A stretch of DNA of 42,254 nucleotides from Tritrichomonas foetus. Taxonomy: Eukaryota; Parabasalia; Tritrichomonadida; Tritrichomonadidae. The stretch spans positions 1 to 42,254 of the forward strand of contig MLAK01000972.1 in the NCBI GenBank assembly GCA_001839685.1, read 5' to 3'. The stretch's first letter is position 1, and every line of letters starts with the position of its first letter. This document shows, piece after piece, positions 17,972 through 27,638 of this stretch. The notes beneath the pieces were generated by a model. That model saw only the letters and a program-made list of their open reading frames with translations, did no database searches and was not told where the DNA came from. Position numbers and translations under genes: made by a program.

Positions 17972-18985
17972 TTAACATTCATACATAAGAAGATATGGAA
18001 CATATTGATACTTGACATTTCGTCCTTCTAAAAGTTGTTCAAAGGTTATTTGGTCGAGTACATTCAAATTATCATCATTTGCCAAAAGCCATTTTTCGTC
18101 AACTTTAGAGAATGCGATAAAGTGACCATGAAACAGGGAAATACCAATATGACAAATAATAGCTTTAAGTTTATAATTTTGTGGTCCAGATCCACTATTT
18201 ATGTGAATTTCATTTGGAATTTTTACAATTTCCGAATTTTTTTCCATTCTTTGAGTTTGTCGATTATATTTAAAGCGTTGGAGCTCTATGAGAAGGACTG
18301 GAGGAAGTTGTGCCATATATGAAGTGATCTGAGCTTCACTTTTTTGAGAGCAATTGTCACATTTCCAATCTTCTTCAACAATTTCGGGAAAAAGTGACTC
18401 GTCGACTAAATTCTGTAAGTTTGATTGAGGAAGAATTCCTAAATCAAGAGAAATAAACGGCTCTTGTCTTTCTTTATCATTTTCACATAATTCACAATGG
18501 AAACATGTCGCTTTAACACCTTCAAAAAGTTTGGAGAATGGTGGCGTTAAAGTTTTCCCATGAATATCATTAAACTTTTTGATAACTTCATCAAAAGAGC
18601 TGATCAGATATATAATAAATTCGTGTGCATCATGCTGTTGGCCCTTTGTAAACTGATCTGTTTCTCTGTAAATAGAGTCAAGAAATTTGATTGGTTTGAT
18701 AAAAAATTCCCTCTCTTTGTTTGAATCATCAACACTATTTTGATAAATTTGAAGCAATTGGAAAAGTGGACTTTGTAAAATTTCTTGTACAACTAAAGCC
18801 TTTCCTTCTTTTGTTACCAAAAAGAGATTTTTGAAGAAGCAGGAGACATAATTTGACGCCAGTAATAATTGAATCACGCTGTTACAATAACAGGTGTTGC
18901 AAAGGTTATGAAAATGATAAAATTTAATATCATTGGGAAAATTAGGTGGCAGCTTATCGACAATGCCGCTTTCCGAGTTTCCCAT
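17972..18985 (-). CDS. Ubiquitin carboxyl-terminal hydrolase, USP12/46-like
   Basis: A 337-residue cysteine protease that removes ubiquitin. The Cys box is NLCNTCYCNSVIQLL with catalytic Cys at about residue 32. A zinc-binding pair of CxxC motifs is present (CFHCELC and CDNC). The His box is HGHFIAFSK with catalytic His near 288 and a nearby Asp (LLANDD) near 304. The compact single-domain size and CYCNSVIQLL sequence fit USP12/USP46/Ubp9. The Gly before NTCY in the usual NxGNTCYxNS is Cys here. The start lies 75 bases from the divergent gene at 19061. Confidence 0.92.
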   Translation of the reverse strand: MGNSESGIVDKLPPNFPNDIKFYHFHNLCNTCYCNSVIQLLLASNYVSCFFKNLFLVTKEGKALVVQEILQSPLFQLLQIYQNSVDDSNKEREFFIKPIKFLDSIYRETDQFTKGQQHDAHEFIIYLISSFDEVIKKFNDIHGKTLTPPFSKLFEGVKATCFHCELCENDKERQEPFISLDLGILPQSNLQNLVDESLFPEIVEEDWKCDNCSQKSEAQITSYMAQLPPVLLIELQRFKYNRQTQRMEKNSEIVKIPNEIHINSGSGPQNYKLKAIICHIGISLFHGHFIAFSKVDEKWLLANDDNLNVLDQITFEQLLEGRNVKYQYVPYLLMYEC

Positions 18986-19060
18986 TTGAATACGTGTGAA
19001 CGATACTTCTCAAAAATGAAATAAACTATTGAAAATGATTTCTTTTCACAAAATTTTAAA

Positions 19061-19450
19061 ATGAACAAAATGCAACCTTTTCAAGGTATTCTCACCGATT
19101 TCATACGCGAGTCTGCACAAATCCTCGAAGAATTCCAAGCGCAATGCCAATCAATAGCATATGAATTGCCAGATCTTGATTTAACAAAAGAATATCCATC
19201 TTTCAAATATTGTCCAGCTGAAGGGCGCGCTGAAGTTTTTAACGCAGCAACAACACGAGACATAGAAATAGAAATTTTAGAAAGTGCGAAAAAGTCTCCA
19301 AAGGCTCTTCTCCTTTCTGGCCATTTTATAAATAAGGTGAAAACCAACCTTTCAGTGAAAGGAATGTCCGCAACGAAGGCGAAAATTCAGAAAGCAATTG
19401 AGAAGCTCAAATCTGAAGGAAGAATCGAATTTCCTGATATTAACGAATAA
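19061..19450 (+). CDS. Small protein of unknown function with winged-helix-like C-terminus
   Basis: 129 residues. The second half (about residues 85-127) reads like a helical DNA- or protein-binding unit: LLLSGHFINKVKTNL, then GMSATKAKIQKAIEKLKSEG followed by RIEF, a shape seen in winged-helix domains. No close family is recognised. It is divergent from the deubiquitinase with 75 bases between start codons, and an initiator-like TCACA lies at 19046-19050. Confidence 0.7.
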   Translation: MNKMQPFQGILTDFIRESAQILEEFQAQCQSIAYELPDLDLTKEYPSFKYCPAEGRAEVFNAATTRDIEIEILESAKKSPKALLLSGHFINKVKTNLSVKGMSATKAKIQKAIEKLKSEGRIEFPDINE

Positions 19451-19868
19451 TTTTGCGTGTCATTATATAAATCATATTTATTTTCACTGTATTTATAATG
19501 ATCTAATTCAAAACTTTACCAAGTTTTTTTTGATATCTTTAACTCTTTCCAAGCCCACTTTATTATCATTTTTGGAAAATAGTTTTATTTTTGGTTTCTT
19601 GTAAGTAGTGTTTACTAAACACATGAAATAATGATCTGTTATTATGTTTGCTTAATGAAATTATTTTCAACTGAAGAAATTTCTCAATGAGAAATAATTA
19701 TTTCAGTTGGGGGAAGCTTATTTTGAGGAAAATTTAAAGTAAAGTACTTCTGCTTTACAATTTATACAACATTCCCAATATAAATTCACACCTGTCGATA
19801 AAGTTTTTTCTAAAAAAAAAAACTGTCACTTTTGTGTTTTTCTATTTTTAAACGTTCTAATATTGAAA
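19451..19868. other. Intergenic region with compound hairpin
   Basis: About 418 bases. An inverted repeat, CAACTGAA at 19668-19675 against TTCAGTTG at 19702-19709, encloses a perfect inner hairpin (ATTTCTC, AAT, GAGAAAT at 19679-19695). An initiator-like TCACTTTTG is at 19826, 43 bases before the next ATG. No gene is visible. Confidence 0.45.
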
Positions 19869-20627
19869 ATGTCATCATCTGATCTCGGCGTTGCTGCTAT
19901 AAATCTTGCTATCGAAACCACCTCAAATGCTCTTGCTGTCGAGCAAGAAAACGCTAAACTTCGTGAACAACTTCATAAGAATCAACAGCTTCTTGATGAT
20001 TTCGATGTTGCTGCTCCAAGGGCTCAACTCCTTCAAAAGCAATTGAAAGAAAAGGAAGCCCTTCTTGAACAGAAGCGAAAGGATCTCGTTGAAGTTCAGG
20101 CCGCCATCATTTCAACATTAAAGAATCAAAGTCAGGAGGATCCAGTTCAACCATCGCTTGAATCCATCCCAGTTGTTATGAATCGTGTGCAGAGATTTGT
20201 TACAGACTTAACCGAAGCAGCAGTTGATCAAAAAACAATTGCTGTTCCAATATTACAGTTATTCAAAGTTACTGATGCCCTCAACAAATTGTATGATGCA
20301 CTTGTTGATACAAAAGTTATTGCTGAAACAAAGGAAGAAAAAGAAGCACGCGTTAGGGCATATGTCGAATCTCAACAGGAAATTATTACAAAACTTCGAG
20401 CAGTTGCCCAACAGTCGCAGGCAGCCATGAAGGCACAGCTTGTTGAGTGCGAGGAAGAAGAAGAACCAGAGCAGCCTGCTCCAAAGGTCGAACAATTACC
20501 AGACCAGCAACAACCAGAGCCAGAACAGACAACCGCAAACCGCCCCCCAACACCTGAGCCGGAAGTTCCTCCACAACAGGAAGTCGGTGACTCACCAGTT
20601 GCTGAACAGCCTCCAGCTAACGAATAA
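19869..20627 (+). CDS. Coiled-coil protein with acidic Pro/Gln-rich tail
   Basis: 252 residues from the ATG at 19869; an in-frame TTG six bases upstream is unlikely to be used. Residues about 20-90 form a coiled coil (VEQENAKLREQLHKNQQLLD). A helical middle follows, with another charged helix near 150-195. The last 60 residues are Glu/Pro/Gln-rich and probably disordered (PEQPAPKVEQLPDQQQPEPE). The function is not recognisable; cytoskeletal or trafficking adaptors often look like this. Confidence 0.75.
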   Translation: MSSSDLGVAAINLAIETTSNALAVEQENAKLREQLHKNQQLLDDFDVAAPRAQLLQKQLKEKEALLEQKRKDLVEVQAAIISTLKNQSQEDPVQPSLESIPVVMNRVQRFVTDLTEAAVDQKTIAVPILQLFKVTDALNKLYDALVDTKVIAETKEEKEARVRAYVESQQEIITKLRAVAQQSQAAMKAQLVECEEEEEPEQPAPKVEQLPDQQQPEPEQTTANRPPTPEPEVPPQQEVGDSPVAEQPPANE

Positions 20628-21215
20628 GCCAAAGCTGCTGCCCAACCGCCTGCTCGCGCTTAAATTCGAGTGAAGTTTTAAATAAATTTAACAGATCTCT
20701 TTAAATCATTAAATTCGTTTTTTCAGCACAGTTTTCTCGTTTTTTCGTTGTTTACTTAGTTTAATATGAATATCTGAAATAAAGCATAGATGTTGCCAAG
20801 TTCACAATTATTTTCATTTGTTATGATTTCATTTGTCATGATTTCATTTGTCATGATTTCATTTGTTATGATTTCATTTGTTATGATTTCATTTGTTATG
20901 ATTTCATTTGTCATGATTTCATTTGTTATGATTTCATTTGTTATGATTTCATTTGTTATGATTTCATTTATTATGATTTCATTTGATATTATTTCATTTG
21001 TTATGATTTCATTTGCTATGTTTTCATTTGAATTCGTCATTGATTGTTCATTGTGTATTCGATCTAGTGAGCTGTCGTAAAGGTCCAATTGAAAACTCCG
21101 CCACTGTGAAATCATCAGCTATTTATAGTTTTAGAAGCATTTTAAAAGAAGAAATAAACAAAAAATGTATATAATTATAATTTTATCGAAGAAAAAGCTA
21201 ATAAATGAACATAGT
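20628..21215. other. Intergenic region containing a minisatellite
   Basis: This spacer lies between convergent genes (coiled-coil protein and Derlin). It is dominated by a 15-bp minisatellite listed separately. The long open frames on both strands here (MISFV and NEIIT repeats) arise because 15 is a multiple of three; they are not considered genes. Confidence 0.6.
20806..21030. repeat. 15-bp minisatellite, about 15 units
   Basis: Consensus unit TTATGATTTCATTTG, directly repeated with a few T/C and other substitutions; units degenerate at both edges (for example ATATTATTTCATTTG and CTATGTTTTCATTTG). It is in frame-neutral length so both strands stay open. Confidence 0.92.
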
Positions 21216-21899
21216 TTACTCTCCAATTCGCCTGCCTCTTCCCTGGAGTGGATTTTGGCGCTGGTGCTGCTGGTGCTGGGCAGGGTTTGGTTCTCCGTCG
21301 AGGAGGCGAGCAAGGAAGTTTGGACACTTGAATAACGGCCTTCCGGTCTCAATCGGCAAAATGAATAGAAAGTAGAATAAAAAGTGGCCAGAAGCGATGC
21401 CGATAAGACTTGGAATAATGGAGTTGCCCATAACCAGGCTGAGGACAAGACTAACAAATGGGTAATAAGCAGCTGGAATTTGGAAAACAAAAAAAAGATT
21501 AATTATTTGGTTTGGCTGTAATTTGGAGCTAATATATATCAATGATGTTAAAACTGAGCTGGCAATTGAGTACGACCCGAAGATGGCTGAAAATATCATA
21601 GACAATATGGAGCTAAATACAAAGATGAATACAAGATTGGAGAGACGATGTGAAAAATGTTGCGATTCGAATTGTTGAAGCATCATAACACTGGTGCCAA
21701 TGCTTATCAAAAAGTTAACATCTAATTTTCCAATGAAAAATGGGCTGGTAAGTAATCTCCAAGGCTGCTTCAAAACCAATTCTGGAATAAAAACTAGCGA
21801 ATATGGCGAAACGATATTTATCGAAACGATGAGGCCCAGGGCTAAAACAACGATTCCATATACTCGAGTAAATGGTGGTATTGTTTGAAGTACATCCAT
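21216..21899 (-). CDS. Derlin (Der1-like ER membrane protein)
   Basis: 227 residues. A rhomboid-like pseudoprotease of ER-associated degradation that helps move misfolded proteins out of the ER. The signature PWRLLTSPFF is at about residues 41-50 (WR motif), followed by several hydrophobic helices, and a GIASGHFLFYF segment (GxxxGH...YF) near the last helix. The tail is cytosolic, Gln/Pro-rich and ends RGRRIGE. The family length and layout fit. The start MDVLQTIPP agrees with the usual short cytosolic N-terminus. Confidence 0.9.
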   Translation of the reverse strand: MDVLQTIPPFTRVYGIVVLALGLIVSINIVSPYSLVFIPELVLKQPWRLLTSPFFIGKLDVNFLISIGTSVMMLQQFESQHFSHRLSNLVFIFVFSSILSMIFSAIFGSYSIASSVLTSLIYISSKLQPNQIINLFFVFQIPAAYYPFVSLVLSLVMGNSIIPSLIGIASGHFLFYFLFILPIETGRPLFKCPNFLARLLDGEPNPAQHQQHQRQNPLQGRGRRIGE

Positions 21900-21970
21900 T
21901 AAAAAGTTTGATTGGAACGAAAATTTTGGCTATTTGGTCGGATAAAGAATTTTCCTGTTCATTTTTCATG

Positions 21971-21975
21971 TCACA
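21971..21975 (+). promoter_or_regulatory. Initiator-like element of the ankyrin gene
   Basis: TCACA followed by TTTC lies 30 bases before the ATG at 22005, matching the trichomonad initiator pattern. It is short and therefore only suggestive. Confidence 0.35.
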
Positions 21976-22004
21976 TTTCGATCATCAATTCTTCAAATTC
22001 ACCA

Positions 22005-23292
22005 ATGAAGAAAGAATCATTAACACCTCTTGATATTGCGAGAAACGAAATATCTTCATCAGTCCTCCAGTATAACCTCCCGAAAATTATTCAAAAATTA
22101 GAAGAATTTCCAGAACTTGTTCTCGATACAAATTTTTCGATTAAGTATTATTTATTTTTTTAACATCAGTGAGCTAAATTACATTTTACCTTTACCAAAA
22201 GTCGGTCTATCGTTGTTGCATCTTACTGCATACGCTGATTTTACAGAGGCCTTTTCATATTGTGAATCTTTAGGAATTCCATTATCAATTAAATCGGCTG
22301 GTTCATTTTTGCCTATCCATTATGCATGTGCGCGAGATGCTTTAGAGATTTTATCATATATTGTTTCTAGAGAACCACAACAGGTGACTGATTCATATGA
22401 TGTCGATCATAGCTTACTTTTTTATGCTGTTGAATCTGAAGACATCAGATTGATGCAATTATTATTTGATTATGGCTTTTCATTGAATGAGCATAAAAAT
22501 TCTGTTGATTTGCAGTATGTAATCAAAATTGTTGCATCAAAGAGGCCAAAATTTATTCCATTCTTACTTCCAAAAGCTGCAAGAATTATAAATCCGTCAA
22601 TAGATAACTCTTTAAGCCTAATCATGCTTGCAATCATTTCGAATTGTTATGAAACAGTAAAACCACTGATTGATTTTGGTTATTCGTTAGATGATGTGAG
22701 TTTTGATGGGGAAACTGCTTTTGATTTCGCCTGTCAAAAGAAGCAAAAAGATTTGGCAGTTCTAATTCTAAAGAGCATGCATAAAGTGAAAGATAATCTG
22801 AAATATGCAAATAGCATAGCTTATTCTTTGTGTGAGCTTTGTAGCCCATCGACAGTTAAATTTGCGTTTGATAATTTTATGAGTGGTATTGATTTGATGA
22901 AATTAAGTAATGCGAAAAACGATCCACCTTTATTTGCACTTTTACGGAGTAAAAATTCGAAAAATCAACAAAAAATTATCAAAATTGTCGAGTTGTTCCT
23001 CGAAAAGGGTTATCCGATCGATTTTCAGCCCGAGGGGAAAAACACATTTTTGGCAGAAGCATGCTTAAGCATTTACCATGAAAGGACTAAACCACTTGAA
23101 CTGATAAAATTTCTTCTTCTAAAAGGAGCCAATCCGTTCGCAATTGTTGCGTTTAAAAAAGTTCCTTTGTTTGATTATTTGAAGAAAATGGCTGCAATAA
23201 AATCCAGGCAGGCTGAAATGATGCCAATGGTCGAAATTTTCACACCATTTGCAGAAAAAATTGTGAATCAAAAGCAGGAAAAGGATGAATGA
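22005..23292 (+). CDS. Ankyrin-repeat protein, two exons
   Basis: Exon 1 is 22005-22144 and exon 2 is 22170-23292; joined they give 420 residues and keep the frame (FSI-NELNYILPLP across the junction). The protein contains degenerate ankyrin repeats: HLTAYADFTEAFSYCESLG, then LPIHYACARDALEILSYIV, SLLFYAVESEDIRLMQLLF, LIMLAIISNCYETVKPLI and TAFDFACQKKQKDLAVLIL. Without splicing exon 1 runs into TAA within the intron. Ankyrin proteins form a very large family in trichomonads; specific partners cannot be predicted. Confidence 0.82.
22145..22169 (+). other. 25-nt spliceosomal intron
   Basis: The intron begins GTATTA, contains a T-rich core and ends TTTAACATCAG. Its removal restores one frame between two ORFs, gives a total length divisible by three, and removes a TAA stop. 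Very short introns of 23-25 nt are, as I recall, known from Trichomonas; the TAAC near the 3' end is a plausible branch site. Confidence 0.8.
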
Positions 23293-23656
23293 TTTTTTTT
23301 ATGGTGATATTTATTTTGTTTTGTAAAGTTATTGGATTTTCTTTTCGGTATTTTAAATTTTTTTGCCTTTTTAAAAAAATAAGTAATGCAATTACTTTAT
23401 TCATGAATACATTCACAGTAGATGTTTTCCCAAAGTATTTGGCTTTTTTCACAATAATTCCTTATTCACAAAAGATTATCAACGAATTGGTGGTGAGTGC
23501 TTTCTAGAAGCGAAAATACATTATTTTCTAACATTTCAAGAATGAATGGTTGATTGTTATACACTTCAACAAATCAATAAAAACATCAACAAATCAATAA
23601 AGTTAAAATATAAATAGACATATATTTATACATTATATTTATTCTATTTATAAAGC
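23293..23656. other. Intergenic region between convergent genes
   Basis: AT-rich spacer. A short tandem repeat (ATCAACAAATCAATAAA twice, about 23566-23601) is the only feature seen; the short open frames are low complexity. Confidence 0.5.
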
Positions 23657-24751
23657 TTATTTTTCAGATACGTATTCATCAATTCGAATATTAAGTTTTT
23701 GCGCAATCGCAAATATTTCTTGTTCGGTAGCCAATAGGCTAAGTTTTGGCTCACCGTATATATCACCTCTCATTGAAAGCAGCCCAAGATCAATGAGATT
23801 CTGAATTTGAACATACCCTGCATAATCAAATTCGGATTTATCCAAATGTGAATAAAGAAGTGCTTTAGTTAAAGCGATAACTCTTTCGACAGAAATTAAT
23901 TCATTCTTTTCGAGAAGAACAATCTTCTTCTTTCTCTTTTTGAGTGTTCTAGCAAAGCGCATCAAATCGGAAGTTACTGTTGTTTTTGAAGCAATAAAAG
24001 TTGCCAAAAGAATTGCTGATGCAAGTGTTGGTAATTCATTTATTCGACTAGTTTTCTGAGAGCGCATCTTATTTAATGTTTGAAGGGCTACTTTTCCAAG
24101 TTCATCATTTGCAAGATTAGCGTTTGAAAGTGTGTGAGTTATAAAAATGATATCACGTAAATCAGTAGAAACAGGAGACACTATACTAATGATTTTCTTG
24201 ATCAAAATTGGCAAGTGATCGTTTGAAGAATAATATGATGCAACAATTTCTTCAATTTCAAATCTTTTGTAGGCAGGAAATGTAATATTCGTGTATGAAA
24301 GTGGATTTGATGTAATGAATGCTGGATTGACATGTGTGATGAAAAGAAATGTCACATTTGGCATCATATTAGAATCAATGACAGCAGTCGCTTGATTGAA
24401 GAAGTTCACTGCATTATCACCAAGTAAATCAAATGAATCAAAAGCAACAACCCTTCTTTGGTCATCTGCAGGCACTACTTGAGAGAATGAATAAAAGTTT
24501 CGAATTCTTCTCTTCATTTGCATTAATTGGCTTGATGCTTCTGAAAGGGCATCACAAATAGTGTCACCTGTATCGATGTAAACATAAGCACAATGCATAT
24601 TTTCTTTCTCTTTGAGATGTTCGAATAGCGATTTGACTGTTGTGGTTTTTCCTGAAGAAACTGGACCGGATATTAGGATTAATCGAGTATTGAACGTTAT
24701 TTCTTGATAAAGTTGCTTGAATTGGTCTTCGCGGCAATGCGGAGAATCCAT
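23657..24751 (-). CDS. ORC5: Origin recognition complex subunit 5 (ORC5)
   Basis: 364 residues of an AAA+ ATPase in the replication-initiation complex. It begins with CREDQFKQL, the usual start of ORC5 (CRE.Q...L). Walker A is GPVSSGKTTTV (about 29-39) and the Walker B region is VVAFDSFDLLG. The C-terminal half has LPTLASAILLATFIASKTTV followed by a basic RTLKKRKKK, which matches the conserved ORC5 element (lia.yLAS.n....D...f.k...k+kkk). It is divergent from the TAF12 gene with 132 bases between start codons. Confidence 0.85.
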   Translation of the reverse strand: MDSPHCREDQFKQLYQEITFNTRLILISGPVSSGKTTTVKSLFEHLKEKENMHCAYVYIDTGDTICDALSEASSQLMQMKRRIRNFYSFSQVVPADDQRRVVAFDSFDLLGDNAVNFFNQATAVIDSNMMPNVTFLFITHVNPAFITSNPLSYTNITFPAYKRFEIEEIVASYYSSNDHLPILIKKIISIVSPVSTDLRDIIFITHTLSNANLANDELGKVALQTLNKMRSQKTSRINELPTLASAILLATFIASKTTVTSDLMRFARTLKKRKKKIVLLEKNELISVERVIALTKALLYSHLDKSEFDYAGYVQIQNLIDLGLLSMRGDIYGEPKLSLLATEQEIFAIAQKLNIRIDEYVSEK

Positions 24752-24883
24752 TTCAAGAGAATTTCACTATTTTAAACGGCTATAAAATATTTTTTGAGAA
24801 AAAGTTCACACTTTCCAAGAAATTTCAAAGAAAGAATATCTGCCAACAGCGCCAAACAGTGAAGGAAAAGCATCAAAAAAAAC

Positions 24884-25300
24884 ATGGATGTTCCATTTGA
24901 AAATGACGTTCCTCGAATGCATATGCAAAGACTAGTTGATAAAACACCAGATATCTCTCGCGAGTACACAATTACAGATTTATTGCATAAAATTGATCCT
25001 TCTGCCGCACTCGACCCGCTTGCAGAGGAGCTAATTCTCGACATCGCCGACGACTTTATCGATTCAATTGTAAATCTTGCCACAGAATCAGCCAAAAACC
25101 GCGGCAGCCAAAGTATTCAAGCAGATGACGTCAGTTTCGTCGTGCAGAGGGTCATCGGCGAGTCCTCACTCAGCGGAAGGCGAGACATTCCAAGACAGCC
25201 AGACTTCATTCCTAACGAGGCTCACTTGAAGAGGATTCGCGCGGTCCAGGAGCAATCCAAGCAGGCAGCGTCCTACCACGTCGAAATCAAGCATCCTTGA
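24884..25300 (+). CDS. TAF12: TFIID subunit TAF12, histone-fold protein
   Basis: 138 residues. The histone fold spans about 25-90: ITDLLHKIDPSAALDPLAEE, LILDIADDFIDSIVNLATES, and QSIQADDVSFVVQRV. The order and the ELxLDIADDFIDSIV segment are characteristic of TAF12, which pairs with TAF4 in TFIID (and with ADA1 in SAGA). The C-terminal 45 residues are basic and helical. TFIID components are divergent in trichomonads, so the small size is not surprising. Confidence 0.85.
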   Translation: MDVPFENDVPRMHMQRLVDKTPDISREYTITDLLHKIDPSAALDPLAEELILDIADDFIDSIVNLATESAKNRGSQSIQADDVSFVVQRVIGESSLSGRRDIPRQPDFIPNEAHLKRIRAVQEQSKQAASYHVEIKHP

Positions 25301-26058
25301 GGTTTTCCTTACAATTGAGTGACCATTTTTACTCAGAATATTCTGGCGCAGGCTTCCTTTTGTCGGAAATGAAATCGGATCAAATATTATTATTTTTTTT
25401 TTTTTTGTCTTTTATAAAATATAACGCTATTAATTGAACTATCACAATTTTATTAATATGCATCTGCATTACGGCCATACTTGAAAAAGATTTTTACCAA
25501 TTCTAGGTGAATGTCAATTTCTGACCTAACCTTTGGTACAGAGGCATATTTATTCATTATTGATTCTTAATTTTTTTTTTTCTTTGGGTTCTTCTTTCCT
25601 TCTTTTCGAAATATAAATATTGATTCTCTCATTTTCCTGTATTTCCAAAATTTTTATAAATCAAAAAATTAATTTTTAGTTTTTAAGAAAAGATAAAATG
25701 AATATTTTGTTTGCCCAGTAAGTTACTGGTAGTAACTCAACATTGAGTCAGCGAGTGAGACGATCATTTTCGTTACAACTAAGTGCATAATGCTATCTGT
25801 ATCAAGTTTCAAATGTAATAAAAGGGCTCCGATATAACCAAACAATCGATTTTCATTAAACGTCATAAATTTATTGGTAATAAAGCACAATCATTATTTC
25901 AACATGTTCATCGATTCTTACAGTGATAAGAAATTCTCATTTTGATTGTTTTCACTTTACTGAATTACTGTGTTTTTACCGTATTTCAAATTAAATATCT
26001 AAAAAATAAAAGCAAAAAGAAAGGTGCGCATCGAATATTTTTTAAAAAAAGCAATATA
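25301..26058. other. Intergenic region with a structured island
   Basis: 758 bases with long T and A runs. Within it, 25715-25729 is a perfect palindrome (CCAGTAA-G-TTACTGG) and 25735-25748 another (ACTCAA-CA-TTGAGT). The following 100 bases are less AT-rich than the rest. No protein gene is seen. It may contain an unrecognised RNA gene or an old transposon piece. Confidence 0.4.
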
Positions 26059-26107
26059 CAGTCACTTCAAAAACTGTGTCTTACTAAAAAAAGTATGTCC
26101 CACTTTT
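26059..26107 (+). repeat. Left terminal inverted repeat
   Basis: 49 bases matching the reverse complement of 28075-28123 with 3 mismatches and no gaps. The first 22 bases are identical in the two ends. Confidence 0.92.
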
Positions 26108-26150
26108 TTATGTACGTTTAGAATTTTTTATTTTTTTCTCTCTAGTTTTG

Positions 26151-27638
26151 ATGACGAGAAAATATGCTGACTCTCTTTCAATTGATGATTTAGCAAGAGC
26201 AGCCCATGAGCTTCTTGGACCACGGTATGCAAGCACCCTCAAAGGACATAACGAGCTTCGGAATTGTGATCATCGATATCAACAAATATCACAAATTTTT
26301 GAGATATTTAATAATTTCGAAGACATTATTTCAGCCAAAAGGCATGTCATCACATTATTTGGAATTAGCAGAAAAATTTTTTCTCGAAGTCTTCAACAGT
26401 CCCAAAAAGACATGAAAAAAGATGGAAGACCTAAAATTTTAACTTCAGATCAGGAAAATGCAATTATTAACCAAATTCGAACAAATGCAGTATCGTCACA
26501 TCCTTTATCTCAATGTGAAGTTTTAGACTTTGCTTTAGAAAATTTTGAAATAGCGCTATCCTATTCATGGTTACATTCTTTTATCAAAAGGCACAAAAGT
26601 GAAGTGATAAAAGCTACAGCTTCACCACAAGACTCTGCTCGCTTATTAATAAGACCTTCTACAATAACTGATTATATTGATATATTAAAGAAAGAAGTGG
26701 CAGGTATTTGCATGGACCTGATATACAATTTTGATGAAATGGGAACATCCGAAAGGCATGAATCAAAAGTCAAAGATGTTTTAATTCCAGCCGATATGAA
26801 AGGTCAAACCATTCATTACTCCATTAAAAGAAACCAAAAAAACATAACGCTTGTGGCATGCATTAATGGAGGCGGGGATACCGTAATGCCACTTATAGTT
26901 GATCACAGATTAAAAATTCAACCTGAAGTTACTTCATCTGGTCTCCGGCTTGATGAAGATGTCATGATTAGAAGTTCAGAATCGGGTTTTGTCAACGAGG
27001 AGCTAATTATTGAATGGCTAAACAAAAGTGTTTTTAAACATATTAACGCTTCAAGGGAATGTTTAAACGATATGGATCTTCCCGCCATAATGTTTTCTGA
27101 CAATTGCTCCGCTCATACGACAGAAAGAATAAAGCAGATTTTTGCAGAAAATTTGGTAAAATTAATAACATTCCCGAGTAATTCCACTGGACTCTTTCAA
27201 ATGTTAGATTTAGTAACATTTGGTATTTTAAAACGACGTAAAAAAGGTATTAAAACAGAATTCAAACAAAATTCTCAAGCTGATATAATAAATAAACTCA
27301 TTCAGGCTTTTGAACAAGCAACAACAGGAAACACCAATCGTAAAGCTTTCTCGAGGGCTGGAATAAGACCATCAACTACTAAATATCCATATGTTGCAAT
27401 TATTGACGAAAAAGTACTCCTTGAATCAAAAAGTGTTAAAGAGATTTTTAAAAAATTTGAAGATTCAGAATTACCAGAAGCCAATAACAAAACAGTTGAA
27501 TTTGGCTTTATAAACAAAGAATACTATGAAATAGAATTTCAAAAAAGGCAGATAGCACGTGAAAAAGCCAGAATGAAAAAGTCAACATGCATGAAATATC
27601 GCATAAAACCAAAAATACCTAAACTTGATAAAAAATGA
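26151..27638 (+). CDS. Pogo-like transposase (DDE superfamily)
   Basis: 495 residues from the ATG at 26151 (a TTG precedes it). The N-terminal part has helix-turn-helix DNA-binding features, including GRPKILTSDQENAIINQI and a second domain ending SYSWLHSFIKRH typical of the pogo/CENP-B layout. The catalytic triad is Asp in YNFDEMG, Asp in FSDNCSAH and Asp in FQMLDLVTFGILK; the spacing between the second and third is DD35D. The C-terminus is basic. No stops or frameshifts, so it may be active or recently so. Confidence 0.92.
   Translation: MTRKYADSLSIDDLARAAHELLGPRYASTLKGHNELRNCDHRYQQISQIFEIFNNFEDIISAKRHVITLFGISRKIFSRSLQQSQKDMKKDGRPKILTSDQENAIINQIRTNAVSSHPLSQCEVLDFALENFEIALSYSWLHSFIKRHKSEVIKATASPQDSARLLIRPSTITDYIDILKKEVAGICMDLIYNFDEMGTSERHESKVKDVLIPADMKGQTIHYSIKRNQKNITLVACINGGGDTVMPLIVDHRLKIQPEVTSSGLRLDEDVMIRSSESGFVNEELIIEWLNKSVFKHINASRECLNDMDLPAIMFSDNCSAHTTERIKQIFAENLVKLITFPSNSTGLFQMLDLVTFGILKRRKKGIKTEFKQNSQADIINKLIQAFEQATTGNTNRKAFSRAGIRPSTTKYPYVAIIDEKVLLESKSVKEIFKKFEDSELPEANNKTVEFGFINKEYYEIEFQKRQIAREKARMKKSTCMKYRIKPKIPKLDKK

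Noticed and set aside
20756..21115. Repeat protein gene over the minisatellite
   Set aside because: Both strands are open only because the 15-bp unit is a multiple of three; no unique folded part is attached.
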